DNA of 40,193 nucleotides from Bacillota bacterium (GTDB taxonomy: Bacteria > Bacillota > Desulfitobacteriia > Desulfitobacteriales > JAJXUE01). Made by a program: the position numbers and the translations under genes. The stretch is from assembly GCA_021783135.1 (NCBI GenBank), contig JAJXUE010000028.1:1-40193 (forward strand), given 5' to 3'. The notes under the pieces were generated by a model. That model was not told the origin of the DNA. It saw only the letters and a list, made by a program, of their open reading frames with translations, and did no database searches. Positions 19,548 to 27,191 of this stretch are shown piece by piece (the stretch's first letter is position 1; every line of letters starts with the position of its first letter).

Positions 19548-20768
19548 GTGAATTTTTTGGAAAGCTTGAGAATAGCGATGCGGGCCCTGATTGCCAATAA
19601 AGTGCGCTCGTTGCTGACCATGCTGGGCATTATTATCGGTGTCGGTGCGGTAATTGCGATGGTAGGTGTCGGTAGTGGGGCGTCAGCATCGGTTACCTCC
19701 AGAATTCAGGGCTTGGGCTCCAACCTCCTGACAGTTTCACCCGGCCAATCAAGCTCCGGAGGGGTTAAAGGTGGGGCAGGCAGCTCCAATACCCTAACCA
19801 TGAGTGATGTGACTAAGATTCAGCAACAGGCTCAGTTTGTGAAAGCAGTCGCTCCCAGCGCGGGTAAAAGTGTGCAAGTCGTGTACGACGGAGCTAATAC
19901 CTCGACGACGATGACCGGCACATCACAGGACTATCCCAGTGTGCGCAATATTACGATGGCCACCGGGCGATTCTTTTCCCAGACCGACGTACAAACCGGA
20001 ACGCGGGTTGCGGTAGTTGGCCCCACTGTAGTACAAGACCTCTTTGGGTCGAGTAATGTCAATATTGTGGGAAAAACTATTAAACTAGACAATGTACCGT
20101 TTTTGGTAATTGGTGTAACTGCCAGCCAAGGTTCATCCGGCTTCTTCAATGCCGACGATATGATTTATGTCCCGATTACAACCGCTCAGGATCGTTTGAT
20201 CGGTAATAAATATGTGCGCCAAATCTTTCTCGAAGCCACTTCTGCTAACGATATGACAGCCGCACAAGACGAAGTAACAACTATTTTGCGGCGAGCGCAT
20301 GGCCTTACCGGTAACACCCCGAGTGATTTTCAGATAACCAACCAAGCTGATATCCTGGCAACCATGCAAGGGGTAACCCAGAGTCTGACCATGTTATTAG
20401 GCGGCATCGCAGCAATTTCGCTGATCGTGGGCGGCATCGGGATTATGAATATTATGCTCGTATCCGTAACTGAGCGCACCAGAGAGATCGGCATTCGTAA
20501 AGCAATCGGAGCCAAGGAAAGCGACATCCTGATTCAATTTCTGATTGAGGCCGTTGTCTTAAGCGCCTTAGGGGGAGGTATTGGCATTGGGCTTGGCTAT
20601 GGGGGCTCGTTGCTGGCATCTAAATTGATGAGCATGCAAGCTACGGTGCCCCCGTCTACAGCAGCTATGGCTTTTGGATTTTCGGCCCTAATTGGCATCG
20701 TCTTCGGCGTATTTCCGGCGAAGAAGGCATCGGCACTTAATCCGATTGAAGCCTTGCGCTACGAGTAA
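19548..20768 (+). CDS. MacB/FtsX-like ABC transporter permease
   Basis: A 406-residue permease. One N-terminal membrane segment (about 18-40, TMLGIIIGVGAVIAMVGVG) is followed by an extracellular MacB-type core domain (about 45-265) and three C-terminal membrane segments of the FtsX family. GIMNIMLVSVTERTREIGIRKAIGA is a near-consensus FtsX motif. It pairs with the ATPase just upstream. The start is GTG with AAAGGAGG about ten bases away. This is the last gene of a five-gene operon (regulator, kinase, adaptor, ATPase, permease), closed by a strong terminator. The substrate is unknown; antimicrobial peptides or macrolides are family precedents. Confidence 0.93.
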   Translation: MNFLESLRIAMRALIANKVRSLLTMLGIIIGVGAVIAMVGVGSGASASVTSRIQGLGSNLLTVSPGQSSSGGVKGGAGSSNTLTMSDVTKIQQQAQFVKAVAPSAGKSVQVVYDGANTSTTMTGTSQDYPSVRNITMATGRFFSQTDVQTGTRVAVVGPTVVQDLFGSSNVNIVGKTIKLDNVPFLVIGVTASQGSSGFFNADDMIYVPITTAQDRLIGNKYVRQIFLEATSANDMTAAQDEVTTILRRAHGLTGNTPSDFQITNQADILATMQGVTQSLTMLLGGIAAISLIVGGIGIMNIMLVSVTERTREIGIRKAIGAKESDILIQFLIEAVVLSALGGGIGIGLGYGGSLLASKLMSMQATVPPSTAAMAFGFSALIGIVFGVFPAKKASALNPIEALRYE

Positions 20769-20796
20769 ACTCCTTACTCATCGCAACAAAGGGAAG

Positions 20797-20840
20797 AGGC
20801 GGTTGCACAGGGAAAGTAATTTCTGTGTAACCGCCTTTTT
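20797..20840 (+). terminator. Strong intrinsic terminator of the two-component/MacAB operon
   Basis: A 14-bp stem (AGGCGGTTGCACAG with its complement, one G-U pair) and a 12-base loop are followed by a run of five T residues. Confidence 0.88.
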
Positions 20841-20903
20841 ATATGCATAATTTGCGGCAATAGCGGCAAAACTAGAGAGGAATATCTTTTTGGGGGTTAC
20901 CAT

Positions 20904-21536
20904 ATGCGAAAGTCTCTATTTGTCCTATTGTCAATTGTTGTAGCGGGTGTTATCCTAAGCGCTGTTGGATGCAGTAACCTGCAAAGACAGTCAAATCTGA
21001 GCAATCCGGTGGTATTAACGCAAGGTATAGCTGATAACGGCAGTTTGAGCGCGGGCGGCGCGGCACAGAGTACAACCGGGTCAACCACTCAAGCTACCAC
21101 CCAGGCTACCACCCAAGCAAGTACTCAAGCAGCCAATTTGCAAGCTGCGGAGGCTGCAGTAATTGCGGAATGCCAAGCAGATTTGATGTATGGCTTTAAA
21201 GCCTGGAGTACGCCGAATATTACAGAATTCAGACGCTGCATAGCCCAGGGGTACGCCGGTGAACTGCTGGAACAAAAAATTAAGGAAGCTGAGCCATTTA
21301 TGGCCGAGAGCTATGGAGCGGAGGTTAACAGCGTCAAGTACTCAGAGGTGAAAATTATCTCACTACAAGGGACAAAGGCTTCTTTGCAGCTTAAGCTTAA
21401 TTACGCCGGGTACAGCTATGATCCGGTGGCACAGTCGCGGGGCCAAGAGTTCGGGCCGGTAAGCTGGGTAAGGGTATATAACTTGGAGTTAATTAATAAC
21501 CGGTGGTACATTGTGGGAGAAGATAAGATAGCTTAA
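20904..21536 (+). CDS. Hypothetical lipoprotein with TTQA repeats
   Basis: A 210-residue exported protein of unknown function. The N-terminus has a basic start, a hydrophobic core and a lipobox-like AVGC, so the mature protein would be lipid-anchored at cysteine 23. A low-complexity linker rich in Thr, Gln, Ala and Ser follows, with four TTQA-type repeats. The folded part (about 80-210) ends with WVRVYNLELINNRWYIVGED, which resembles the end of small NTF2-like or DUF4878-type lipoprotein domains; that likeness is weak. It lies between the MacAB operon and the glycan cluster and looks monocistronic. The start is ATG after GGGGGTT. Confidence 0.75.
   Translation: MRKSLFVLLSIVVAGVILSAVGCSNLQRQSNLSNPVVLTQGIADNGSLSAGGAAQSTTGSTTQATTQATTQASTQAANLQAAEAAVIAECQADLMYGFKAWSTPNITEFRRCIAQGYAGELLEQKIKEAEPFMAESYGAEVNSVKYSEVKIISLQGTKASLQLKLNYAGYSYDPVAQSRGQEFGPVSWVRVYNLELINNRWYIVGEDKIA
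21084..21131 (+). repeat. 12-bp tandem repeat in the lipoprotein linker
   Basis: Four imperfect 12-base units encode TTQA, TTQA, TTQA and STQA. They form the spacer between the lipid anchor and the folded domain. Confidence 0.75.
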
Positions 21537-21654
21537 TAATCAATTACCAAAAATCCAGATTTTGTTTGTTTAGGTTCATTGACTTTAGATATTTTTCGTG
21601 TTATTTTTTTTAGCGTAGTATCTAGTAATCTTTGTAATGCTGGATATTGCGCAA

Positions 21655-21687
21655 GATAATCCCCGGACGCGGGGATTATTCTATTTT
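21655..21687 (+). terminator. Intrinsic terminator downstream of the lipoprotein gene
   Basis: ATAATCCCC pairs perfectly with GGGGATTAT across a 6-base loop and is followed by TCTATTTT. It lies about 120 bases after the lipoprotein stop codon. Confidence 0.75.
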
Positions 21688-21740
21688 CAAGTTTTTTATC
21701 CCTAGAGGGGGTTAGCACTAGAAATTATTTTTACTTCCTG

Positions 21741-21769
21741 CTAGATTATAAAAAAAAAAGTATTATAAT
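21741..21769 (+). promoter_or_regulatory. Candidate promoter of the glycan cluster
   Basis: A perfect TATAAT (21764-21769) lies behind a run of ten A residues. The hexamer 17 bases upstream is a poor -35 match. This suggests either a weak promoter helped by the A tract or one that needs an activator. Confidence 0.35.
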
Positions 21770-21776
21770 AAATAAT

Positions 21777-21830
21777 AGTTGTTGTAAAGGATATATTGTA
21801 AGATAGTATCTTAGTATTTAATAAACAACT
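21777..21830 (+). repeat. Nested inverted repeats in the predicted leader
   Basis: Outer arms AGTTGTT and AACAACT enclose a perfect 13-base palindrome AAGATAGTATCTT (21800-21812). The inner palindrome has too small a loop for RNA, so it looks more like a protein binding site. Confidence 0.4.
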
Positions 21831-21863
21831 CTATGACTTTGTGTCGCAGAGAGGATGGTAATT

Positions 21864-23714
21864 TTGACCTATCACAAGCGCGCTATCTCGTTAATTGGGA
21901 TTGATGCGTTACTGGTTAATATTGCGGTGTTCGGCAGTTTTTACCTGCGGTTTGAGGGTAATATTCCTGCCAAGTATTATTCAACGTATTATCATACGGC
22001 CATCGCGTCGACAATTGTATTTCTGATATCGTTTTATTACTTTGGCATGTACAGGCGGATTTGGCAGTACGCAAGTACCGGAGAACTGCTGTCAATCATT
22101 TATGCTTCATCCCTGGGGTCTTTGGTGGCAGTGTCCATCGTCTGGGTTATAGCGCCTTTTCGGGTACCGATTAAGGCCGCTATTTTACTCTGGCTGCTCA
22201 CTTTAATCTTAATCGGTGGTTCGCGTTTTATCTGGCGTATATTTCAGGAAAATGTCGCCATAGAGCGCAACTGCGGTATGCAAAAGCGAGTATTGATTGT
22301 CGGAGCCGGTAATGCCGGAGTGCTGGCGGTGCGAGAGCTGAGAAATGGCAATTACAAGCACGGACGACCGGTGGGCTTTATTGACGATGCCCTGCAAAAA
22401 CAAAGACTCGAGCTTTTAGGACTGCCTGTTTTGGGAACCCGTGACGATATAGCAACGGTTGTGCGTGGTCACAATATCGACGAAGTGATTATTGCGATGC
22501 CATCGGCCTCAGGGGACGCCGTGCGCGAAGTCGTGGAGATATGCGAGACAACTAGCGTCAAGCTCAAAATTCTACCTGGTGTATATGATATTTTAAGCGG
22601 CAACGTAACCGTCAAGGCTATCCGTGATGTTGAGGTTGAAGATTTGCTCGGGCGAGAACCGGTAGTCATCAATCTGGACGAGATTGCCGGCTACTTACGG
22701 GATGAGACAGTATTGGTAACCGGAGCCGGTGGCTCCATTGGTTCGGAAATTTGCCGTCAAATTGCTAAATTCCAACCGGGTAAGCTTGTTTTGCTGGGAC
22801 ACGGCGAAAACAGTATTTTTGACATTGAACAAGAGCTTTTGGACGACTTTAAGGGCTTGGACTTGGCGACAGCAATTATCGACGTGAAGGACAAGCTTAA
22901 AATTGACTTGACGATGAAACACTACAAGCCGAGCGTGGTATTCCATGCTGCGGCTCACAAGCATGTGCCGTTGATGGAGCGCAATCCCGAAGAGGCGCTA
23001 AAAAATAATGTCCTGGGCACGAAAAATCTGGCTGAGGCAGCAGCGAAAAATGATGTTAAAACTTTTGTCTTAATTTCTACAGACAAGGCGGTAAATCCGA
23101 CCAGCATCATGGGTGCATCCAAGCGCATGGCCGAGATGGTTGTCCAGAGCATGGATAAAGTTGCGAAAACTAAATTTGTCACGGTACGCTTTGGCAATGT
23201 CCTAGGCAGCCGGGGTAGTGTAATTCCGACGTTTAAAAAGCAAATTGACAAAGGCGGACCGATTACCATTACGCATCCGGAAATGGTGCGCTATTTTATG
23301 ACAATTCCGGAGGCCGCTCAACTGGTGATACAGGCGGGAGCAATGGCTAACGGCGGCGAGGTATTTATCTTAGATATGGGTAAACCGGTCAAAATCATTG
23401 ATCTGGCGCAAGACCTTATTCGGCTCTCCGGCCTCGAAGTGGGCAGAGATATTAAGATTAAATTTTCCGGCATCCGACCGGGAGAAAAGTTGTATGAAGA
23501 ACTTTTGACAGCTGAGGAGGGCACCAGCGCTACGCGTCACAAACGAATTTTTGTGGCTAAGCCTACTCCAATCGAAGTCGATCAATTGGAGCGTATTGTA
23601 TATACGGTGCGCGAACACGGTTCGCTCCTATCCCCTCCGGAGGTTGTCGATTTAATTCAGACTTTATTACCCGAGTTTAGAAACAGTGAACAAAAAGTGG
23701 TTGCCAACAATTAA
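21864..23714 (+). CDS. Membrane-bound nucleotide-sugar 4,6-dehydratase (CapD/WbpM/PglF family)
   Basis: A protein of about 616 residues that should convert UDP-GlcNAc, or a related sugar, to a 4-keto-6-deoxy sugar with bound NAD. Four membrane segments (about residues 8-125) are followed by a first nucleotide-binding domain (VLIVGAGNAG, about 143-152) and the catalytic short-chain dehydrogenase domain (VTGAGGSIGSE, about 285-295). The catalytic region is STDKAVNPTSIMGASKRMAE, with Met in place of Tyr before the lysine, as in the WbpM/PglF group. An ATG lies nine bases upstream but directly abuts the only GAGAGG ribosome site. The TTG at 21864 has the correct spacing, so I chose it. First gene of the glycan cluster. 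Confidence 0.88.
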   Translation: MTYHKRAISLIGIDALLVNIAVFGSFYLRFEGNIPAKYYSTYYHTAIASTIVFLISFYYFGMYRRIWQYASTGELLSIIYASSLGSLVAVSIVWVIAPFRVPIKAAILLWLLTLILIGGSRFIWRIFQENVAIERNCGMQKRVLIVGAGNAGVLAVRELRNGNYKHGRPVGFIDDALQKQRLELLGLPVLGTRDDIATVVRGHNIDEVIIAMPSASGDAVREVVEICETTSVKLKILPGVYDILSGNVTVKAIRDVEVEDLLGREPVVINLDEIAGYLRDETVLVTGAGGSIGSEICRQIAKFQPGKLVLLGHGENSIFDIEQELLDDFKGLDLATAIIDVKDKLKIDLTMKHYKPSVVFHAAAHKHVPLMERNPEEALKNNVLGTKNLAEAAAKNDVKTFVLISTDKAVNPTSIMGASKRMAEMVVQSMDKVAKTKFVTVRFGNVLGSRGSVIPTFKKQIDKGGPITITHPEMVRYFMTIPEAAQLVIQAGAMANGGEVFILDMGKPVKIIDLAQDLIRLSGLEVGRDIKIKFSGIRPGEKLYEELLTAEEGTSATRHKRIFVAKPTPIEVDQLERIVYTVREHGSLLSPPEVVDLIQTLLPEFRNSEQKVVANN

Positions 23715-23739
23715 GCAAGGAAAGAGGAAAGAGCAAGTT

Positions 23740-25095
23740 ATGTTAGAAGTCCAACAAGTAATTACAGCTGCAGACAGCGTAGCCAAGGCCTTAAAAGACA
23801 AGGTAGAACAGCATACAGCCCGAGTGGGGGTTATTGGTTTAGGGTATGTCGGCCTGCCGTTGGCGGTTGAAAAAGGTAAAGTCGGGTTTCCGGTAATTGG
23901 CTTTGATATCAACTCGGCGCGGGTGGCGCGGGTCAACGCCGGAGATAACTATATTGGCGACGTCAAAGACAGCGAACTGCAAGACTTAGTGCACCAGGGC
24001 ATTCTTACGGCAACCACTGATTTTTCGCGCTTAGCCGAGTGTGATGTAGTGATTATCTGTGTTCCTACCCCGCTTACAGTTACCCGTGATCCTGACATCT
24101 CCTACATTGCAGCTTCAACTGAACAAATTGCGCAATACCTGCGGTCCGGCCAACTTATTACGTTGGAGAGCACGACTTATCCCGGTACCACAGAAGAAGT
24201 TATTTTACCGCTGTTGACAAAAAGCGGTTTGCAAGTGGGTAAAGACTTTTTCCTGGCGTTCTCCCCGGAGCGGGTTGATCCCGGCAACAAACGTTTTTCC
24301 ACCAAAAATACCTCGAAAGTGGTGGGAGGAGTTACGCCGATATGCCTCGAAATAGCCTATGCTTTGTATACCCAAACGATTGTTAATGTCGTTCCGGTAT
24401 CTTCACCGGCAGCCGCTGAACTTACTAAGGTGTTTGAAAATACATATCGCGCCGTCAATATCGCCATGGTCAATGAGCTGATGCTGTTATGCGACCGGAT
24501 GGGTTTAGATATCTGGGAAGTGGTTGAGGCCGCAGGGACTAAGCCGTTTGGGATCCAAACCTTTTACCCGGGTCCTGGCGTAGGCGGACATTGCATTCCG
24601 ATCGACCCATTCTACCTTACGTGGAAGGCACGCGAATATGATTTCCATACCCGCTTTATCGAGCTGGCGGGGGAAATTAATACCGAAGTGTCCTACTATG
24701 TGATCAACAAGATTACACGCGCCCTTAATGAACATAACAAGAGCGTCAAGGATGCAGCAATTCTAGTGCTTGGGGTTGCCTATAAAAAAGATATCGACGA
24801 TGTGCGGGAATCCCCCGCCCTCAAAATTATGGAGCTGTTGCACGGTTGGGGTGCGAAGGTCAGTTATCATGACCCGTTTATCCCTGTAGTAGAGCCGCAC
24901 GGTGGCAGCACAGTGCATTTGGAGAGCATTCCGCTCACAGATGAAAAATTGGCTGACGCGGATTGCGTACTGATCTTGACTGACCACAGTATCTTCGACT
25001 ATGACCATGTAGTTGCTAAGGCAAAGTTGGTCGTGGATACCCGCAACGCCACCAAAGAGGTCAAACAGAATAGGGAACGTATCGTAAAAATCTAA
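23740..25095 (+). CDS. wbpA: UDP-N-acetylglucosamine 6-dehydrogenase (WbpA-like)
   Basis: A 451-residue NAD-dependent nucleotide-sugar dehydrogenase that oxidises C6 of a UDP-sugar to the uronic acid. The Rossmann motif is GVIGLGYVGLPLA (about 30-42), the catalytic cysteine is C285 in GPGVGGHCIPIDP, and the C-terminal domain has AYKKDIDDVRESPALKI. The substrate is inferred as UDP-GlcNAc because the WbpB-, WbpD- and WbpE-like genes follow. A longer frame begins inside the dehydratase gene without a ribosome site; the ATG at 23740 follows AAAGAGGAAAG. A terminator comes after it, which separates it from wbpB. Confidence 0.88.
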   Translation: MLEVQQVITAADSVAKALKDKVEQHTARVGVIGLGYVGLPLAVEKGKVGFPVIGFDINSARVARVNAGDNYIGDVKDSELQDLVHQGILTATTDFSRLAECDVVIICVPTPLTVTRDPDISYIAASTEQIAQYLRSGQLITLESTTYPGTTEEVILPLLTKSGLQVGKDFFLAFSPERVDPGNKRFSTKNTSKVVGGVTPICLEIAYALYTQTIVNVVPVSSPAAAELTKVFENTYRAVNIAMVNELMLLCDRMGLDIWEVVEAAGTKPFGIQTFYPGPGVGGHCIPIDPFYLTWKAREYDFHTRFIELAGEINTEVSYYVINKITRALNEHNKSVKDAAILVLGVAYKKDIDDVRESPALKIMELLHGWGAKVSYHDPFIPVVEPHGGSTVHLESIPLTDEKLADADCVLILTDHSIFDYDHVVAKAKLVVDTRNATKEVKQNRERIVKI

Positions 25096-25140
25096 TGTTG
25101 CATGCTTGCTTGTTATGAATTGACAGCAACAGGAATATCT

Positions 25141-25166
25141 AAGGGAATCGCTAGATTCCCTTTTCG
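25141..25166 (+). terminator. Intrinsic terminator inside the glycan cluster
   Basis: A perfect 9-bp stem AAGGGAATC/GATTCCCTT with a 4-base GCTA loop is followed by TTCG, with T residues overlapping the 3' arm. It lies between the wbpA- and wbpB-like genes of one pathway. Confidence 0.75.
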
Positions 25167-25232
25167 TTAGTCAGATCAAACACAACCACTAATTTGGAAT
25201 AAGGAGCGAGATTATCATTGGAGAAGCAAACC

Positions 25233-26258
25233 ATGCGCTTTGCCATCATTGGCTGTGGGCGAATTGCGCCGAAACATGCTGAGTCAATTGTGGCTTTGCC
25301 TGAGGCAGAGCTGGTCGCAGTATGTGATATCGTGCCGGAAAACGCTCAGAAGTTTGCCGACAAATATGCGGCAATACCTTATACAGACTATCATGCCCTG
25401 CTGGAGCGGGACGATATTGATGTAGTTACCATTGCAACCTCGAGTGATTTGCATGCCGAGATAGGAATTGCGGCAGCACAAGCCGGTAAGCACGTGATGG
25501 TCGAAAAGCCGATGGCGATGACCTTACAAAGTGCGGATGCATTGATTGCAGCCTGTGCTCAGGCGGGAGTAAAGCTTGCCGTCATTCACCAAAACAGATT
25601 TAACGCCTCAATTAAGCTTCTGCGCCAAGCCCTGGAGGCAGGACGGTTCGGCAGCTTAACTCACGGCCAGGCTACGGTACGCTGGAACCGCGACGACAAC
25701 TATTATGCGCAGGCACCTTGGCGGGGCACTAAGCTGCAAGACGGCGGGGTATTGATGAATCAATCAATTCACAATATCGACCTCTTGCAGTGGATGTTTG
25801 GACCGGTGGAATCGGTGTTTGGCTTTACCCGCACCGCAATGCGCAAAATTGAGATGGAGGATATCGGGGTTGCCGTACTAAAGTTTAAGAGCGGAGCCTT
25901 GGGCGTCATCGAAGCGGCATCCACGATTTATCCCAAGAACATTGAGGAAACACTCAATGTATTTGGGGAGACAGGCTCAGTCGTCGTTGGCGGAATTGCG
26001 GTCAATCGGATTGAAACCTGGGAATTTCCAGATTGCGCGGCGGAAAGAAGCGAGATCATGGCGCAGCAGGAGAACGACCCCCCCACGGTGTACGGCTTTG
26101 GCCATCGCGAAATCATTGCGGATATGATCGAGGCCATACGGCAAGACCGTGAACCGGCTGTGCCCGGTTCGGAGGGACGCAAGGCCTTGGAGATTATTTT
26201 GGCAATATATCGTTGCCAAGCCACTAAAGCCGCTGTGAATTTGCCCCTTGTAGAATAA
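25233..26258 (+). CDS. wbpB: Gfo/Idh/MocA-family oxidoreductase (WbpB-like UDP-GlcNAcA 3-dehydrogenase)
   Basis: A 341-residue NAD-dependent oxidoreductase expected to oxidise C3 of UDP-N-acetylglucosaminuronate. The N-terminal Rossmann motif is FAIIGCGRIAPKH. EKP (91-93) and NQSIHNIDLLQW (H180, D183) are the usual Gfo/Idh catalytic landmarks. In characterised WbpB enzymes the cofactor is recycled with 2-oxoglutarate. Two starts compete: TTG at 25218 after AAGGAG, and ATG at 25233 after GGAGAAG. The ATG has better spacing and matches the usual family N-terminus. The WbpB role comes from the neighbours; the family alone has many substrates. Confidence 0.82.
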   Translation: MRFAIIGCGRIAPKHAESIVALPEAELVAVCDIVPENAQKFADKYAAIPYTDYHALLERDDIDVVTIATSSDLHAEIGIAAAQAGKHVMVEKPMAMTLQSADALIAACAQAGVKLAVIHQNRFNASIKLLRQALEAGRFGSLTHGQATVRWNRDDNYYAQAPWRGTKLQDGGVLMNQSIHNIDLLQWMFGPVESVFGFTRTAMRKIEMEDIGVAVLKFKSGALGVIEAASTIYPKNIEETLNVFGETGSVVVGGIAVNRIETWEFPDCAAERSEIMAQQENDPPTVYGFGHREIIADMIEAIRQDREPAVPGSEGRKALEIILAIYRCQATKAAVNLPLVE

Positions 26259-26291
26259 AGTCAGCTTGAGGCAGGAAGAGGTAGGAAGTAT

Positions 26292-27149
26292 ATGCCGGCG
26301 AACGCAAACGCGATACTTGCGGCTAGCGCCATTGTAGCCGCAGACGCGGTAATTGGTCCGTTTTGTGTTGTAGGAGAAAATGTAAGCATCGGCGCGGGCG
26401 CCCGTCTGGGCGTAGGGTGTGTTTTAGCTGACGGCGTTAAAATCGCGGCAGGCTGCACCTTAGGCAATTATGTAACCTTAGGTGACGGAGCAAGCGTCGG
26501 CGCAGGAGTGCAAATTAATGATCATACTACTCTTTGCCCCGGCACGCAGCTCGGCGACAACAGTTACATTGGCGCCGGTAGTGTCATTGGACGGCTGCCG
26601 CGTGCCGCTGCAACCAGCACGGTAAAAGCTCAGCCTAACCCGATTCCATTGCGGCTAGGCGCAAACTGTACCATCGGGTGCTGCGCAGTGCTTTACGCGG
26701 GAACCACTTATGGCAAGGGGGTTTTTATCGGTGACAATGCCATGGTGCGAGAACGCTGCAACATCGGGGACAGTGTAGTCATTGGCAGCGGCGTGGCAGT
26801 GGAGAACGATACTGCTATCGGCGCGTATACTAAGATCCAGACAGGCGCGTATATCACAGCCTATATGCAAATTGCCGAAAAGGTGTTTATTGCACCCATG
26901 GTTACCACGACTAATGACAATTTCATGGGCCGTACCGAAAAACGGTTCCAGCATATTAAAGGCCCGACGATTGAACGCGGGGCCAGAGTCGGCGGTGGCT
27001 CAATTATACTGCCGGGAGTGAAGATTGCGCCGGAAAGCTTTATCGCGGCCGGAGCGCTGGTAACCAAAGATACGGCGTCTGGCCAGGTAAGCATTGGCTT
27101 TCCCGCCCAAACAGGGCGCGAAGTGCCGCAGGAAGAACTTCTCCCGTAA
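26292..27149 (+). CDS. wbpD: Left-handed beta-helix N-acetyltransferase (WbpD-like), long form
   Basis: A 285-residue hexapeptide-repeat protein, an acetyl-CoA-dependent acetyltransferase that would acetylate the 3-amino group made by WbpE. Hexapeptide repeats fill residues about 15-105 (VIGPFC, VSIGAG, ARLGVG and so on). After a linker near 110-125 they resume to about 270. The end TNDNFMGRTEKRF and IILPGVKIAPESFIAAGAL strongly recall WbpD. Characterised WbpD enzymes have about 190 residues, so the N-terminal 90-100 residues are extra, as in LpxA/LpxD-like proteins. The ATG follows AAGAGGTAGGAAG. PglD-type acetylation of a 4-amino sugar is the main alternative. Confidence 0.8.
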   Translation: MPANANAILAASAIVAADAVIGPFCVVGENVSIGAGARLGVGCVLADGVKIAAGCTLGNYVTLGDGASVGAGVQINDHTTLCPGTQLGDNSYIGAGSVIGRLPRAAATSTVKAQPNPIPLRLGANCTIGCCAVLYAGTTYGKGVFIGDNAMVRERCNIGDSVVIGSGVAVENDTAIGAYTKIQTGAYITAYMQIAEKVFIAPMVTTTNDNFMGRTEKRFQHIKGPTIERGARVGGGSIILPGVKIAPESFIAAGALVTKDTASGQVSIGFPAQTGREVPQEELLP

Positions 27150-27191
27150 GGGATTGGTCGCAAAAATGAGACAGAAAGGAAGATATTTTTG

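Larger units (their letters stand above)
21537..21863 (+). other. Long AT-rich intergenic region before the glycan cluster
   Basis: About 325 bases without a convincing gene. It holds T-rich stretches, an intrinsic terminator, a candidate promoter behind an A tract, and an inverted repeat in the predicted leader. These are listed separately. I see no homology to a known riboswitch. Confidence 0.6.
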
